Shown: in pieces, positions 1 through 8,025 of the stretch
How positions within the stretch are numbered: position 1 is the first letter of the stretch
How the letters are laid out: the number at the start of each line of letters is the position of its first letter
Virus record (IMG/VR): IMGVR_UViG_3300036780_000156
Location: 1 to 35,823 of that record
Length of the DNA: 35,823 nt
Strand: one strand, 5' to 3'
From: a virus
Made by a program: the position numbers and the translations under genes
The notes under the pieces: model-generated
What the model was told of the DNA's origin: nothing
Database searches by the model: none
Seen by the model: the letters and a program-made list of their open reading frames with translations, nothing else

Positions 1-2
1 TC

Positions 3-452
3 ACATCCCTATTCAAAGAGGCCAACATCTCCGCTGAGATGGGCCAGAAGCTCTTTGACTTCCACGTCAAGGCCCTGCAGGATGCCGCCGTGGCCCCAAC
101 CACCGCCGTCGAAACCATGCGTCGCGATTGGGTCGCTAAGGTCACCGCTGATCCCGAACTCGCCAAAGCCACCTCGGGCGGCAAGACTGGCCTCGAAGCG
201 GTCAAGTACGACATCGGTCGTGCCCTCACCAATCTCGACCCCGCACTCAGCGCCGAATTCAAATCCGCCATGGACCTAACCGGCGCTGGCGATCATCCGG
301 CCTTCGTCAAGGCCTTCTGGAAACTCTCGCAGCTTATAACCGAGGGCAAACACGTCGCCGGGACCAATCCATCCCCACATGGCATGGTCGCGCCCGGCAC
401 TTCCGCTAGACCCACACAAGCCGCGTCTCTTTACCCCAATCTCCCCGCATAG
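3..452 (+). CDS. Scaffold/head-assembly-like protein, C-terminal part (5' truncated)
   Basis: The reading frame is open from the first bases of the window, so the true start lies outside; the first internal ATG is at 39. What remains is a helix-rich, charged N-terminal part (LFKEANISAEMGQKLFDFHV, then a segment with repeated Ala and Lys), followed by a low-complexity Pro/Thr/Ser/Ala tail. It lies immediately upstream of the major capsid gene, where tailed phages usually encode a scaffold or head-assembly protein, and the helical, Ala/Lys/Glu-rich composition fits that role. No catalytic motif is visible, so the scaffold call rests mainly on position. A non-scaffold head protein is the alternative. 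Confidence 0.55.
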   Translation, partial: TSLFKEANISAEMGQKLFDFHVKALQDAAVAPTTAVETMRRDWVAKVTADPELAKATSGGKTGLEAVKYDIGRALTNLDPALSAEFKSAMDLTGAGDHPAFVKAFWKLSQLITEGKHVAGTNPSPHGMVAPGTSARPTQAASLYPNLPA

Positions 453-461
453 CCATACCTC

Positions 462-535
462 AGAGAGGTTGAACAGCAAAGCTCAGAATGGCGAATCGGA
501 TGATGCACTACCTCACCCAATGCTTCAACCTCTCT
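462..535 (+). promoter_or_regulatory. Perfect 12-bp inverted repeat ahead of the capsid gene
   Basis: AGAGAGGTTGAA at 462-473 is exactly complementary to TTCAACCTCTCT at 524-535, with a 50-nt loop between. The right arm ends directly against the AGGAG ribosome-binding site (536-540) of the major capsid gene. In mRNA the arms would form a long-looped stem next to the translation start. There is no T-run after the stem, so it is not a classical terminator. A mRNA-stability element, processing site or protein-binding operator are all possible. Confidence 0.6.
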
Positions 536-549
536 AGGAGTAACAACTA

Positions 550-1593
550 ATGGCCGCTATTGGCTCCCTTGCCCTGACCTATGCGGACTGGGCAAAACGT
601 ATGGACGACGGCTATCGCGTCGCCTCCATCATCGAACTCCTCTCGCAGACCAACGAAATCCTCGACGACATGATCATCATGGAAGGCAACCTCCCGACCG
701 GACACAAAACCACCGTCCGCACGGGCCTACCACAAGCAACTTGGCGCTTGCTGAACGACGGTGTCCCCAATGCCAAGTCCACCACTGCGCAGATCATCGA
801 CACCGTGGGTAACCTCGAAACCTACGCGGTGATCGACAAGGATATCGCCGATCTCAATGGCAACACTCAGCAGTTCAGACTGAGCGAAGTCCGTGCGTTC
901 CTCGAAGGCATGTCCCAGCAGGTCGCCGCTACCCTGATCTATGGCAACCAGCACATCAACCCCGAGCGCTTCACCGGCCTCGCCCCACGCTACTCCACCC
1001 TCACCGCCGCCAACTCCCAGACCGCCAACAACATCCTCGACGCAGGTGGCACCTCCAACACCAACACCTCCTTGTGGATCACCACTTGGGGCTCAGACAC
1101 CCTCCACGGCATCTTCCCCAAAGGCAAGATCACTGGCCTCCAACATCGCGATATGGGCGAGTGGCCCGTGCAAGACTCCGCAGGCAACACCTATCAAGCC
1201 TATCGTGATCACTTCAAGTGGGAACTCGGATTAACGCTTAGGGATTGGCGCTACCAAGCTCGTGTCGCCAACATCGACGTCACCCAACTCACTGGCGTCT
1301 CGGCCGCGAACCTGATTAACCTGATCGTCCGTGCCCTGTACCGATTGCCCACCGCACCCTCCCAAGCGACCGCGATCCAAACCTCGGACACCCCTGAGGT
1401 CCGCGCCAATATGGGCCGGGTGGTGATCTATTGCAACAGGATCATTCGGACGTATTTGGACCTGCAGGCAATGAATAAGACAAACGTCTTACTACGGCTT
1501 GAGGAATATAACGGAAAAGTCGTAACCACGTTCAGAGGTCTCCCAATTCGCACCTGTGACGCGTTGTTAAACAATGAGGCTCAAGTTGTCTAG
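550..1593 (+). CDS. Major capsid protein (BPP-1 Bbp17-like)
   Basis: This 347-residue protein would form the icosahedral shell. The N-terminal region (SLALTYADWAKRMD, then a stretch on SIIELLSQTNEILDDM and a Pro-Thr-Gly segment around residues 45-60) is the pattern of the phage major capsid family found in BPP-1 and related podoviruses and siphoviruses. The residue 95-130 segment (AVIDKDIADLNG... SEVRAFLEGMSQQVA) and a later asymmetric beta-rich region also fit that family. Length is typical. The ATG at 550 has a good AGGAG ribosome-binding site at 536-540. It lies between a scaffold-like gene and a cement-protein gene. Identification is from memory of the family, without a search. Confidence 0.88.
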   Translation: MAAIGSLALTYADWAKRMDDGYRVASIIELLSQTNEILDDMIIMEGNLPTGHKTTVRTGLPQATWRLLNDGVPNAKSTTAQIIDTVGNLETYAVIDKDIADLNGNTQQFRLSEVRAFLEGMSQQVAATLIYGNQHINPERFTGLAPRYSTLTAANSQTANNILDAGGTSNTNTSLWITTWGSDTLHGIFPKGKITGLQHRDMGEWPVQDSAGNTYQAYRDHFKWELGLTLRDWRYQARVANIDVTQLTGVSAANLINLIVRALYRLPTAPSQATAIQTSDTPEVRANMGRVVIYCNRIIRTYLDLQAMNKTNVLLRLEEYNGKVVTTFRGLPIRTCDALLNNEAQVV

Positions 1594-1620
1594 AATGTGG
1601 TCACAAGTCATAGTTAAAGC

Positions 1621-1634
1621 TGGCGACTTCGCCA
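1621..1634 (+). other. Short 5-bp hairpin upstream of cement gene
   Basis: TGGCG-ACTT-CGCCA forms a 5-bp stem with a four-base loop, 12 bases upstream of the ATG at 1647 and just before the CAGGAG ribosome-binding site. It lacks a T-tract. It may tune translation of the abundant cement protein relative to the capsid protein, or it may be chance. Confidence 0.3.
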
Positions 1635-1646
1635 CACTCACAGGAG

Positions 1647-2210
1647 TTGAAAATGATCCTCGATAACCTACTCACCTTCACCGGCCAATCCAACGGCGGC
1701 TCCGCGGGCATCTCGCAGCCAGGCCAAGTGGACAAACCCACCACCGGTACCCAAGCCGCTACCAATGTCATCGACCTCGGTCTCGCTGGCATCCCCACCT
1801 CTGCAAACGGTGGTGGCGCCCGCGATATCGGCACTGGCGATGACCCCTCGCTCAAGCTCTCAGCCATCGTTACCACCACCTTCACCGGTGGCACCTCTCT
1901 CGGGCTTCTCCTCTCAGGTGCCCCAGACAATGGCTCAGGTGCCCCCGGCTCCTATACCGTCATGTGGCAATCCCCTGCTGTCGTCGTCGAGGCCTCTCTC
2001 CTCGCTGGCGCTCAGATCGCCAACATTGACGTCCCGCGCCCCGCCCTCGGCCAGCCAATGCCGCGATTCCTCCAACTCAGCTTCGTCTCCGTCGGCACTC
2101 ACACCGCCGGTCTAATCGAGGCCCAAATCGTCATCGATCGCGACGATCAAGTCGTCGGTACCACCGGCGCCTACAGCGGCTATCCCGCTGGCCTCAACGT
2201 AGCGAACTAG
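1647..2210 (+). CDS. Bbp16-like capsid cement (decoration) protein
   Basis: The 187-residue product matches the Bbp16 capsid-cement family described for Bordetella phage BPP-1, in which a small beta-barrel protein binds the outside of the capsid. Visible hallmarks are the start MILDNLLTFT, an early NVIDLGLA segment (about residue 40), the RDIGTGDDPSLKLSAIV strand (about residues 58-74), and later strands ending with IVIDRDDQ. The reading frame begins at ATG 1647; the start could also be the next in-frame ATG two codons on. A CAGGAG ribosome-binding site lies about nine bases upstream. Position directly after the capsid gene is the standard arrangement for this pair. The N-terminal 55 residues are richer in Gly/Thr than I expect for the family. 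Confidence 0.82.
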   Translation: MKMILDNLLTFTGQSNGGSAGISQPGQVDKPTTGTQAATNVIDLGLAGIPTSANGGGARDIGTGDDPSLKLSAIVTTTFTGGTSLGLLLSGAPDNGSGAPGSYTVMWQSPAVVVEASLLAGAQIANIDVPRPALGQPMPRFLQLSFVSVGTHTAGLIEAQIVIDRDDQVVGTTGAYSGYPAGLNVAN

Positions 2211-2212
2211 TC

Positions 2213-2665
2213 ATGAAAAAGCTCCTCCTCTTCGGGGCATTAGCACTGGGGCTCATCGCCCCAGTCGCTGCTCAAGTCCAACCACAAGTCTCCAGCAACA
2301 CAATCCTCCATGGCGCAATCAGCCCCGGAGGCACCGCTGCGGACTATGCCCTCGACACCATTCGCGATGGCACTCGATTCGCCACCACTACCCAAACCGG
2401 TGCTGCCACTTCCACTGCAGCCAGTGGCACCCTCATGTGGATCGGCACGGCCCCAACTACTTGGGCCGTGACCCTTCCCTTAGCTCCCTTTGCTGGTGAA
2501 ATCGTAACCCTCACTACAGACACCACTCTTACCACAATGGTCACTGTCACGGCCAACACCGGTGACACCCTTCATGCGACCTACACCTCTCAGACCCTCA
2601 CTGCATTGACCCCTGTCATCTTCCAATACCAACTATCCTCTAAAGTTTGGTTTAGGATCAAGTGA
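2213..2665 (+). CDS. Secreted virion-region protein with Sec signal peptide
   Basis: This 150-residue protein begins with a clear Sec signal peptide: a basic MKK start, a hydrophobic core on residues 4-19, and an AxA-type site (PVAA|QVQ) near residue 20. The mature part is Thr/Ala/Val-rich and probably all beta (about residues 60-150). It shows the alternating strand pattern of small phage surface or decoration proteins, for example TAPTTWAVTLPLAPFAGEIV. It starts two bases after the cement gene and its stop overlaps the next start (TGATG), so it is translationally coupled to a second signal-peptide protein. I do not recognise a function. A periplasmic or envelope-targeted protein is equally possible. 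Confidence 0.7.
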   Translation: MKKLLLFGALALGLIAPVAAQVQPQVSSNTILHGAISPGGTAADYALDTIRDGTRFATTTQTGAATSTAASGTLMWIGTAPTTWAVTLPLAPFAGEIVTLTTDTTLTTMVTVTANTGDTLHATYTSQTLTALTPVIFQYQLSSKVWFRIK

Positions 2666-3492
2666 TGAACAAGCTTTTCGCCGGACTAATCCTGCTATTT
2701 GCCAGCGTTAGTCCGGCGCTGGCCCAAAACTTCACCATGCCCCCACCAGCCGGTGTGTTTGTCGGTGGCTATCTTGTTGTTGCCAATTGCGGCACGCCTG
2801 GTGCAACCCTCGTCGCAGGCAAGCCCGCCTTTGCCACAATGGACACAACTGGCACCCTCTGTACCGCAGGCGGTGGCAGCGGTGGTACTTCCTATACCGT
2901 CAACTATGGCTCAGCGAATTCCACTAAGGGAACACCGTCTGGATTCAATGATGCCTCTGGCAACTTCCAGCCACTTCTTGGGGATGTCACCGATGGGCAA
3001 TGGATCAACGTCAAGGCCTCAGTACTACCCAGCGGCGCGGCGACATCGGCGAATCAGGCGACCGAAATTACTGCCCTTAATACTCTCAATACCACAGCGG
3101 GCAACCCTCTGGCGGCCGGCACCAACACGATCGGCAATACCGGCTCCGATCCGTCATCCGGGAAGGCCACGCCAGCCATGGCGTTCCTGGCTCTCCCGGC
3201 AACCACCACAACCCAGATCATCGCCCTCAGTGGAACCAAGGTCACCTACGTGACGCTCGCCAAGGTGCTGGCGGGCGGCACGGTGAACGTCACCTTCAAA
3301 TACGGCACCGGGACCAACTGCGGCACCGGCACCACCACGCTTGAAGGGCCGTATCCGCTGACCGCGCAGGCTGGCTACGTCGAAGGAAACGGCGCAGGTC
3401 CGGTGATGATCGTTCCATCCGGACAGGCCCTTTGCGTCACGACGGACGCCTCTGTCGGCGGCGGCGTCAAACTGATCTCGCAGCAATTCTGA
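2665..3492 (+). CDS. Secreted virion-region protein, probable chimera
   Basis: I chose the ATG at 2665, which overlaps the preceding TGA (TGATG) and has an AGGA ribosome-binding site at 2654; a GTG three bases earlier is less likely. The 275-residue product has a Sec signal peptide (cleavage near SPALA|QN, residue 20). A Gly/Thr-rich linker follows, around residues 65-120 (GGGSGG... GSANSTKG). The C-terminal beta-rich domain starts near residue 170 and contains a Cys pair in NCGTGTTTLEG. Codon choice changes from about 3010 onward towards CGG/CCG/TCG-rich usage like the next two genes. This suggests the C-terminal half was acquired separately. Function unknown; a minor virion or exported accessory protein is the best description. 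Confidence 0.65.
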   Translation: MNKLFAGLILLFASVSPALAQNFTMPPPAGVFVGGYLVVANCGTPGATLVAGKPAFATMDTTGTLCTAGGGSGGTSYTVNYGSANSTKGTPSGFNDASGNFQPLLGDVTDGQWINVKASVLPSGAATSANQATEITALNTLNTTAGNPLAAGTNTIGNTGSDPSSGKATPAMAFLALPATTTTQIIALSGTKVTYVTLAKVLAGGTVNVTFKYGTGTNCGTGTTTLEGPYPLTAQAGYVEGNGAGPVMIVPSGQALCVTTDASVGGGVKLISQQF

Positions 3493-3501
3493 GAGGCGCA
3501 A

Positions 3502-4164
3502 ATGCTTCGTATTTTCCTAGCGCTGTGGCTTGCCATCACGCCTGCGTTCGCGTGGGCGGGGTCGATGACGTTGTTGGGGGTGGGGACGGCATCTGCACCG
3601 TCTCCCGCAACCACGACGTGGAATCCGGCTGACAAGAATGCTGATGTCACTCTTTCAGGGGGGGACTTAGTTGCAAACTATTCCGGGTCGACCTTCGGTT
3701 CGTTCAGGGCGATTGCCAGTCATTCTTCCGGTAAATTCTACGCAGAGTTTATCGATAACATCGATGCAACAACAAACAATCTTATAGGAGTTGCGAATTC
3801 TTCCGCGACTCTCGCCTCGTTCATTGGATCTGATCCCAATGGCATCGGATTTATTGGCGACGGTAGGGTATTTATCAACGGCTCCTTGATCACGACAATC
3901 CAGACCTTTGCTTCTGGCGACACGGTATCCGTCGCGGTAGACTTTAGCGCTTCATTCATTTGGTTTAGGACCAATGGTGGAAACTGGAATAACAGTGGCA
4001 CAGCCAATCCGGCCTTGGGAGTGGGTGGGATATCAATTTCTACTCTAGCTACCGGTCCTTACTTTCCTGCCGCGACCTTCCACGATACTCCGGGGGAATG
4101 GACCGCTAATTTTGGCGCGACTGCACCGGCCCAGTCAGTTCCTCTTGGCTTCGGCTACTGGTAA
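3502..4164 (+). CDS. Exported SPRY/concanavalin-like protein
   Basis: A 220-residue protein with a signal peptide (hydrophobic residues 4-17, cleavage near AFA|WA or AWA|GS). The mature part resembles SPRY/B30.2-like beta-sandwich domains seen in some phage tail proteins. The order of motifs fits: WNPADK near residue 41, then HSSGKFYAEF, a GVAN strand, and GFIGDGRVFINGS. These are followed by SGDTVSVAVDF, FIWFRTNGGNWN, GGISIS, and a C-terminal WTANFGA...PLGFGYW ending. Such domains usually bind carbohydrate or protein. A GAGAGG ribosome-binding site lies just upstream. It lies between two other exported proteins in a compositionally distinct block. A receptor-binding accessory or a moron lectin are both possible. 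Confidence 0.7.
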   Translation: MLRIFLALWLAITPAFAWAGSMTLLGVGTASAPSPATTTWNPADKNADVTLSGGDLVANYSGSTFGSFRAIASHSSGKFYAEFIDNIDATTNNLIGVANSSATLASFIGSDPNGIGFIGDGRVFINGSLITTIQTFASGDTVSVAVDFSASFIWFRTNGGNWNNSGTANPALGVGGISISTLATGPYFPAATFHDTPGEWTANFGATAPAQSVPLGFGYW

Positions 4165-4169
4165 ATTTA

Positions 4170-7166
4170 ATGAATCGTCGCGAACTTTTGCTTGGAGCGT
4201 CTTCTGTCTTCGCGCTGATGGCGGCCTCTCCGGCACTCAGTGCAATTCACGGCTCGTCGGGTTTCAACGGCGGCAAAACCCAAGGGCAGGCTGCCTCTAC
4301 AGCCGTGGGCAGCACTGATTTTCCGTTCCTGAATCTTTTGAAGGGCGGCGACACCTGGCAGGGCACCGACAGCTTCAACAACAATCAGAAGATCGATCCG
4401 ACTTGGCTAGCCGCCGACGGGTGGCCAGATGGACCGGTCATCAATGCCCAGAGCACGTCGGGCAACGGTGTGTTCGTCGGACTGGTGCTTCCGTCGCCAA
4501 CGTCGTACACCGGCAGCAACGGCAACATGCGCCTGGTGTGGACCGTCACTGGTGCCGGTCCAAGCGACACCGTTACATGGTCGATCCAACTGATGAGCAC
4601 CACGCCGGTTTCGAGCGGCGTGGTCTCGGGAAGCGGGAGTGTCGCCAACAACATCAGCACCGGCAACGGCACATTTTATTACACGTTCACGCCGTCTTAC
4701 GACAATCCGTTCAACTCACTCACCTTTCATTTGGTTTCGTCTGGAACGGCGCACGCGACAGATGCCGCTCTCGTCTTTGACGGTCAGGATTATATAGACT
4801 ACCAGGCCGGGAAGATATTCAGCCGTCAGTTCGTGACCCGATTGCAGCAGGCCGGATTTGGCGTCTTCCGCTTCATGGACTGGCTGGGCACCAACATTAC
4901 CAACACCACGACGTGGGCGACCCGAAAATCCCAGGGCTACGTCACATGGTTCAACGATGAATACCGCGCGGCGCTGTCGGCCGGGGTAACCAGCGGCAAC
5001 GTCGGCAACGACTATTCGATCACGATCCCCGGCACCTACGTTTGGCCGGGCTACACGACGGGCGGCGCTGCGGTCGATAAGCAGACCATGCATATGCGGT
5101 TCAACGCTGACGCCACCTACGTCAGCAACATGCAGACCAACGACGGCTCCGGAGGGGGATCAACCCTCACAATAGCCGCAACATCGCCGCTGACGTTCAC
5201 ATGGCCGTCCAATCCGCTTTCGAACGGCAATCCAGTCTGCATCTACACCAATGGCAACGGTGGCAACCAGATTGGTGGGACCTGCGCCAACGTCGTCTAC
5301 TACGTCGTCGGGGTCTCCGGCAATAATTTCAACGTCGCGCTCACGCCGGGCGGATCGGCGATATCATCGACGGATTCCGGACAGGGCAATGCGGGCGTTA
5401 CCCACCTGCCGACGCTGACGATCGATGGTTCGACAAAAATACCGATCATGGGGCCGATGGGACAGCCAATCCAGTCCGTCAACGCAATTCCGATCGCGAC
5501 CACGAACGGAACGGCTCAGGCATGGGCTACGCTAACTTACGACGCGTCGTTAAATTGCTGGTTGATGACCGGCGGGACGATGAACCAGAACTGCGTTGGA
5601 CTGGAGAACTTCGTTCCACCCGAAGTCTGCTTCGCGCTCTGCAAGCAACTCGGGATGCATCCGCACTTCTCGCTCTCCGGGTTTGCGCTTGATCCGCCGA
5701 CGGATTATGCAAAGAGCTTGGCGACTTATTGCCAGTCCAACAATCCCGGCTGGATGATTCCGCACTTCGAACCGGCCAACGAAATCTGGAATCCGACGCC
5801 GGTTACGTCCTACGCGACAGGCAAGGCCTATGCCTACTGGAACACGGCCGGAAGCCTGCACGACTGGTACGGCATGGCGCTGTCGATGATGGGGCAGGAT
5901 TTCGCCTCGATCTACGGAGCCGGAAATCTCGGCACTACCTACGAAGTGATGCTTGGGGTTAAAAGCGCAGACGGACTTAATCCGCCGGGCGGCTCGGAAA
6001 ATCCCCGCATCACCACTAACCAGTGGACCACGCAAAATCAGCCGGCGCGCGGCGGCTACACGATTAGCGTGGCAAGCGGCTGGACTTCCGTCGTGCTGCT
6101 TGCGACCTATACGTCCCCGAGCATGCAAGGCACGCTGGATGAATATCTCAATGCCTGGCAATATTTCTTCGTCAACGGAGGGGTTTCGACAAATCCCGCC
6201 GCGATGCAGAATCTCAACAACTATGTCGATACGCTCGGGGGAGCCTCGGCAAGTCCGGGCAACAACGCCTTCTGGCTGGCCCGCTATCAGGGGTTCAAGA
6301 GCTGGGCCGCTGGCTATGGCGTCAACAAGATGTTCGCCTATGAAGGAGGTTTTTCGCCCGACCTAATCCTGCCAAGCGGACGGGATTGGCAATCGCCGAT
6401 CACCGCCGCGACAAACGCCTCTCAGTGCGTGCTCACCTTGGCGACCACCGACGGCGGCGATCCCGGCGCATCCAACAATGGCATGACCGGAAATCCCGCT
6501 CAGGTCGGACAGTGTCTCTGGGTCGGCGGCGCCTCCGGGATGACCCAGCTCAACACCTCGGGCGCTTCAAGCGGGCCGACGTTCACGATCGGCCAGTCCA
6601 TCATCCCGCTGACCAACAGTTTCGTTGCGAACCAGGGCATCGTGTTTACGTCCAATCCGCTGTTCGGAGCCGGGACGCCGCTGCCGACGAACATCCAGCC
6701 GGATACGCCGTACTTCATCCTCGCGGCTGGTCTGACCTCGTCGCAATTCCAGATATCCGACACCAAGGGCGGTTCGCCCATCGTGTTCACCGCGCCGAGC
6801 GGCGTCACCGCGATTGCAGCAGCCTTCACATGGTTTAGTGGCTGGATGGTCACCAATGTCAGTGGCACCAGCGTGACGATCGATTGCGACAGTTCGGCGT
6901 TCGGAACGTTCACTGGCACCGCACTAGCGGACTACGCGGGATCAAGGGGACTCGTTAATAACTTCCGCATTGCCTGTCTTCAGTTTGCGTCAGATCTGCC
7001 GGCGCAGCTAAAAGCCAACTACGACAATTTCGTGAGTGCCGGCGGCCAGTACCCGTCGCAATATGAAATCGCAGGGGCAATATCGATCTGGTTCTGCATC
7101 AATCCGGATATCTGGGCGACACCAAGTCAAGAGTTCAACATGATCGCGGCTTACAACGCGCATTAG
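4170..7166 (+). CDS. Tat-signal protein with glycoside-hydrolase-like barrel
   Basis: A 998-residue product whose N-terminus (MNRRELLLGAS, then a hydrophobic stretch ending ALSA) looks like a twin-arginine signal peptide. Residues about 220-760 resemble a clan A (alpha/beta) barrel glycosidase-like protein. Visible are FGVFRFMDWLGTN near 228, a helix-strand pattern with HPHFSLSGF, then HFEPANEIWN with Glu538 as a candidate acid/base, and FAYEGGFSPD with Glu725 as a candidate nucleophile. Two small beta modules (about residues 335-410 and 800-890) interrupt or follow the barrel. It could degrade capsule, exopolysaccharide or cell wall. The ATG at 4170 has no good ribosome-binding site, so it probably depends on coupling to the gene ending six bases earlier. 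Base use differs from the capsid and ejection genes. Confidence 0.65.
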   Translation: MNRRELLLGASSVFALMAASPALSAIHGSSGFNGGKTQGQAASTAVGSTDFPFLNLLKGGDTWQGTDSFNNNQKIDPTWLAADGWPDGPVINAQSTSGNGVFVGLVLPSPTSYTGSNGNMRLVWTVTGAGPSDTVTWSIQLMSTTPVSSGVVSGSGSVANNISTGNGTFYYTFTPSYDNPFNSLTFHLVSSGTAHATDAALVFDGQDYIDYQAGKIFSRQFVTRLQQAGFGVFRFMDWLGTNITNTTTWATRKSQGYVTWFNDEYRAALSAGVTSGNVGNDYSITIPGTYVWPGYTTGGAAVDKQTMHMRFNADATYVSNMQTNDGSGGGSTLTIAATSPLTFTWPSNPLSNGNPVCIYTNGNGGNQIGGTCANVVYYVVGVSGNNFNVALTPGGSAISSTDSGQGNAGVTHLPTLTIDGSTKIPIMGPMGQPIQSVNAIPIATTNGTAQAWATLTYDASLNCWLMTGGTMNQNCVGLENFVPPEVCFALCKQLGMHPHFSLSGFALDPPTDYAKSLATYCQSNNPGWMIPHFEPANEIWNPTPVTSYATGKAYAYWNTAGSLHDWYGMALSMMGQDFASIYGAGNLGTTYEVMLGVKSADGLNPPGGSENPRITTNQWTTQNQPARGGYTISVASGWTSVVLLATYTSPSMQGTLDEYLNAWQYFFVNGGVSTNPAAMQNLNNYVDTLGGASASPGNNAFWLARYQGFKSWAAGYGVNKMFAYEGGFSPDLILPSGRDWQSPITAATNASQCVLTLATTDGGDPGASNNGMTGNPAQVGQCLWVGGASGMTQLNTSGASSGPTFTIGQSIIPLTNSFVANQGIVFTSNPLFGAGTPLPTNIQPDTPYFILAAGLTSSQFQISDTKGGSPIVFTAPSGVTAIAAAFTWFSGWMVTNVSGTSVTIDCDSSAFGTFTGTALADYAGSRGLVNNFRIACLQFASDLPAQLKANYDNFVSAGGQYPSQYEIAGAISIWFCINPDIWATPSQEFNMIAAYNAH

Positions 7167-7169
7167 CGC

Positions 7170-7385
7170 TCACCACGCCTCATATTCTTGAATCTGAGCA
7201 CGCTCTCTATCGGTCAGGGTCCGGTATTCCCAACGTCCATCAGGCGTCCGACGCCGCATTAACCGAGCAAACCATTTGGCCCGCGTCCCGTCGATCAGGA
7301 CCGGCCGCCAAAGGATCGCATCGAATGATCGCCATTGGCTGTGTAACATCCCCCCAGCACTACCCCCGCGCTCCCCTCCCGCCAA
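7170..7385 (-). CDS. Small lone minus-strand hypothetical protein
   Basis: A 71-residue reading frame on the opposite strand to all its neighbours, ending three bases from the stop of the convergent glycosidase-like gene. The TTG at 7385 is preceded by an AGGGAG ribosome-binding site; an ATG at 7349 is the alternative. The C-terminal half (LWRPVLIDG, LMRRRTPDGRWEYR, TDRERAQIQEYEAW) is rich in Arg, Trp and Glu and looks like real coding sequence. I recall similar small W-RR-G-WEYR proteins from alphaproteobacterial genomes but assign no function. A small regulator or a moron gene are possible. Confidence 0.5.
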   Translation of the reverse strand: MAGGERGGSAGGMLHSQWRSFDAILWRPVLIDGTRAKWFARLMRRRTPDGRWEYRTLTDRERAQIQEYEAW

Positions 7386-7449
7386 CCCATCTCCCTTGCA
7401 AAATCCCCCTTGACAACCTGAAAGGGGAGGGTGGCTAAATCCATAGTAG

Positions 7450-7480
7450 TTGACTTCTTCACCGTTTAAGGAATGCTAAT
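7450..7480 (+). promoter_or_regulatory. Candidate sigma70-type promoter
   Basis: The only gene-free gap of any size in the late block (7386-7501) contains TTGACT at 7450-7455 and GCTAAT at 7475-7480, a 19-base spacing. A second TTGACA occurs at 7410-7415 with a poor -10 match. A strong AAAGGAG ribosome-binding site then precedes the ATG at 7502. This is where transcription would need to restart after the inverted gene. The spacing is longer than ideal, so the call is tentative. Confidence 0.35.
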
Positions 7481-7501
7481 CTCATCACAAAGGAGAACAC
7501 A

Positions 7502-8020
7502 ATGACCGAATCCCCGCGCTGGTCCCTTCGGAATGCCCACTACCTGAACGTCCCCGGCACCGAATGGGAACACAACGAAAGCGATCGCACCACTGGCAAG
7601 GCTGTGCGGAAGCTGTACACCGTGCCCTTGTTGCTCGACCCCCGCAACCCGCAAGATTGCAACTATCCCGGCGAAGTCATCGTCTGCCATGGTGACCCTG
7701 CACGCGACCACGCTCGTGACATCACCTTTCTCGGCGACCCCACCCCCGATATGGAACCAATGAACGACGAAGCCGAAACCATCTCCGCTGCGATGCGGCC
7801 AAAGTGGGAACACCCCATCGACGCCCTACCCGCCAATGGCGGCATGAACTCCGAAGAGCGCGTGTTCATGGCGAAGATGATGGAAGCCTTTGCTGGCGCC
7901 GGGGCCGCTGCGAATGCCTCAGTGCCCAAGGCCCAATACGACGAACTCCAAGAGCGCCTTGCGAAGCTTGAGGCTGCACTTGCGGCACAAGCCAAGCCCG
8001 CGGCCGAACGTAGGGTCTAA
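7502..8020 (+). CDS. Hypothetical phage protein with C-terminal coiled coil
   Basis: A 172-residue protein preceded by an excellent AAAGGAG ribosome-binding site. The N-terminal 75 residues are beta-rich with aromatic and acidic positions (RWSLRNAHYLNVPGTEWEHN, then YTVPLLLDP and GEVIVCHGD). The middle carries many acidic residues. The C-terminal segment (about residues 135-165, YDELQERLAKLEAALAAQ) is a predicted coiled coil that could drive oligomerisation. I do not recognise a named family. It begins the operon that leads to the beta-helix protein at 8415, so a virion assembly or minor structural role is likely. Confidence 0.65.
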   Translation: MTESPRWSLRNAHYLNVPGTEWEHNESDRTTGKAVRKLYTVPLLLDPRNPQDCNYPGEVIVCHGDPARDHARDITFLGDPTPDMEPMNDEAETISAAMRPKWEHPIDALPANGGMNSEERVFMAKMMEAFAGAGAAANASVPKAQYDELQERLAKLEAALAAQAKPAAERRV

Positions 8021-8025
8021 CCCAA

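Noticed and set aside
7388-7390. ATG at 7388-7390 as start of the small minus-strand gene
   Set aside because: It is in a different frame and gives a 33-residue peptide without coding character; the TTG at 7385 with AGGGAG was preferred.
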